A program made the position numbers and the translations under genes. The notes below the pieces were generated by a model. It saw only the letters and a program-made list of their open reading frames with translations. It was not told the DNA's origin and made no database searches. Of a DNA stretch of 64,000 nt, positions 63,361-64,000 are shown piece after piece. The DNA comes from Parabacteroides chinchillae. Lineage in GTDB: Bacteria; Bacteroidota; Bacteroidia; Bacteroidales; Tannerellaceae. The stretch lies in the NCBI RefSeq assembly GCF_900108035.1, contig NZ_FNVS01000012.1:1-64000 (forward strand), read 5' to 3'. The first letter of the stretch is position 1; each line of letters starts with the position of its first letter.

Positions 63361-64000
63361 TTACTCTAATAATCCGGTTATGGCATCAAGTATCTCTTTA
63401 TCTGTAACCTCTTTATTATAGCCATTTATTACTTTCCTTATCGTTCGATGCTCATCCAGTATAAAAAAGACAGGAGCCGCTCCTCCAGTCCGATAGTCTT
63501 TAATTACAGCATCCGTAGCACTCAGGAACATATAAGTTATATTGTGTTTATCCACATAATTTTGTCTGGAATGTGCATTCCGTTTCCATGTTTCAATTGC
63601 CACAACTTCAAGTTTATCCTCGCCAAAGTCATCTTTTAATTTATTCAGGAAAGGAATGGATACCATACAAGGCCCACAGCCAATACCCGTAAATTCTAAT
63701 AATACCACTTTGCTTTTAATGTCCGACAAAGATACAGTTTTTTCTTTTATATCGTTCAACGTCCAATCCGGAGCCTTTATTCCAGTAAGTTCCGGCAGAA
63801 CCGGTACATTACGTTTTTGACCATACATACGAACTTCAAAGTCCTTCGGAAAATAATCAGATAAATTAAAATCTTCAATAGACAACCTATTATATTCAAC
63901 ATCCACGCATGTAACAGCGGAAATACTATGGCATTGCTCCCTCCTGTATTTATAAGGCAGGTCATCCGATTTTCGAATCCAAAGCTCATAAACAGATGTG
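63361..64000 (-). CDS. TlpA-like thioredoxin-fold protein (5' part beyond window)
   Basis: The frame stays open to the window edge (upstream residues ...YELWIRKSDDLPYKYRREQC), so the start lies past base 64000. The visible C-terminal 210 or so residues hold a TlpA/ResA thioredoxin domain: GIKAPDWTLNDIKEKTVSLS, active site GIGCGPCMVS and GGAAPVFFILDEH. The preceding region is a DUF4369-like or linker domain. Likely periplasmic or outer-membrane-anchored disulfide reductase. Confidence 0.85.
   Translation of the reverse strand, partial: TSVYELWIRKSDDLPYKYRREQCHSISAVTCVDVEYNRLSIEDFNLSDYFPKDFEVRMYGQKRNVPVLPELTGIKAPDWTLNDIKEKTVSLSDIKSKVVLLEFTGIGCGPCMVSIPFLNKLKDDFGEDKLEVVAIETWKRNAHSRQNYVDKHNITYMFLSATDAVIKDYRTGGAAPVFFILDEHRTIRKVINGYNKEVTDKEILDAITGLLE

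Overview
The window looks like a Bacteroidales gut-type chromosome, probably near Parabacteroides/Tannerellaceae; the genus is an inference. It carries a SusC/SusD polysaccharide-utilisation locus with an ECF sigma/FecR pair and a Bacteroidetes-type DAHP synthase-chorismate mutase fusion. It also has OxyR next to Dps, MobB/MobV-type mobilisable elements, and many promoters of the Bacteroidales form TTTG-N18-20-TAnnTTTG.

Layout. 0.4-10.4 kb: a minus-strand glycan locus (ECF sigma factor, FecR anti-sigma, STN-type SusC, SusD, Ser-type sulfatase, GH109 glycosidase). Its SusC is broken by a one-base frameshift in an A6 tract. 10.4-11.7 kb: DEAD-box helicase. 12-16.6 kb: a redox/detoxification cluster under a divergent AraC regulator, with at least three members fused, truncated or internally deleted. 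16.6-21.6 kb: the wreck of a mobilisable transposon (MobC tail, MobB head, an integrase-relaxase fusion) enclosing a compact three-gene cassette of a PD-(D/E)XK-like protein, an RNase J-like metallo-beta-lactamase-fold protein and a metallophosphoesterase. 21.6-29.2 kb: recQ, DUF4250, folate genes pabB/pabC, agmatine genes aguA/aguB, a gutted Dabb gene, dps and oxyR. 29.2-33.4 kb: a Phe/Tyr operon behind a leader peptide very rich in Phe and Tyr codons and a terminator/antiterminator. 33.7-52 kb: housekeeping genes (holB, tRNA-Asp, yqgE, recR, OPT transporter, SpoIID-like protein, sodium symporter, engB, a TonB receptor with a His-rich partner, malic enzyme, an outer-membrane protein).

52.39-60.79 kb: an 8.4-kb mobilisable element with integrase, DUF3853, RepA-like ATPase, MobV relaxase, an outer-membrane protein, a lipoprotein and an unknown coiled-coil protein. 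It also holds a candidate oriT, a tandem stem-loop array and a strongly structured candidate RNA. It is inserted in the 3' end of a tRNA-Ser(UGA) gene: the last 12 nt of that tRNA and its terminator lie at the left end of the element, 8.4 kb from the tRNA body. 60.8-64 kb: thioredoxin lipoprotein, rpsP, an EamA transporter and a TlpA-like protein cut by the window edge.

Two themes stand out. One is repeated in-gene deletion and fusion (Dabb, aldo/keto reductase, flavin reductase-flavodoxin, integrase-relaxase), which is either real decay or systematic sequence collapse. The other is regulatory or structural RNA: the Phe/Tyr attenuator and the element-borne rod-like RNA. The best candidates for undescribed biology are the three-gene nuclease/phosphoesterase cassette and that structured RNA.
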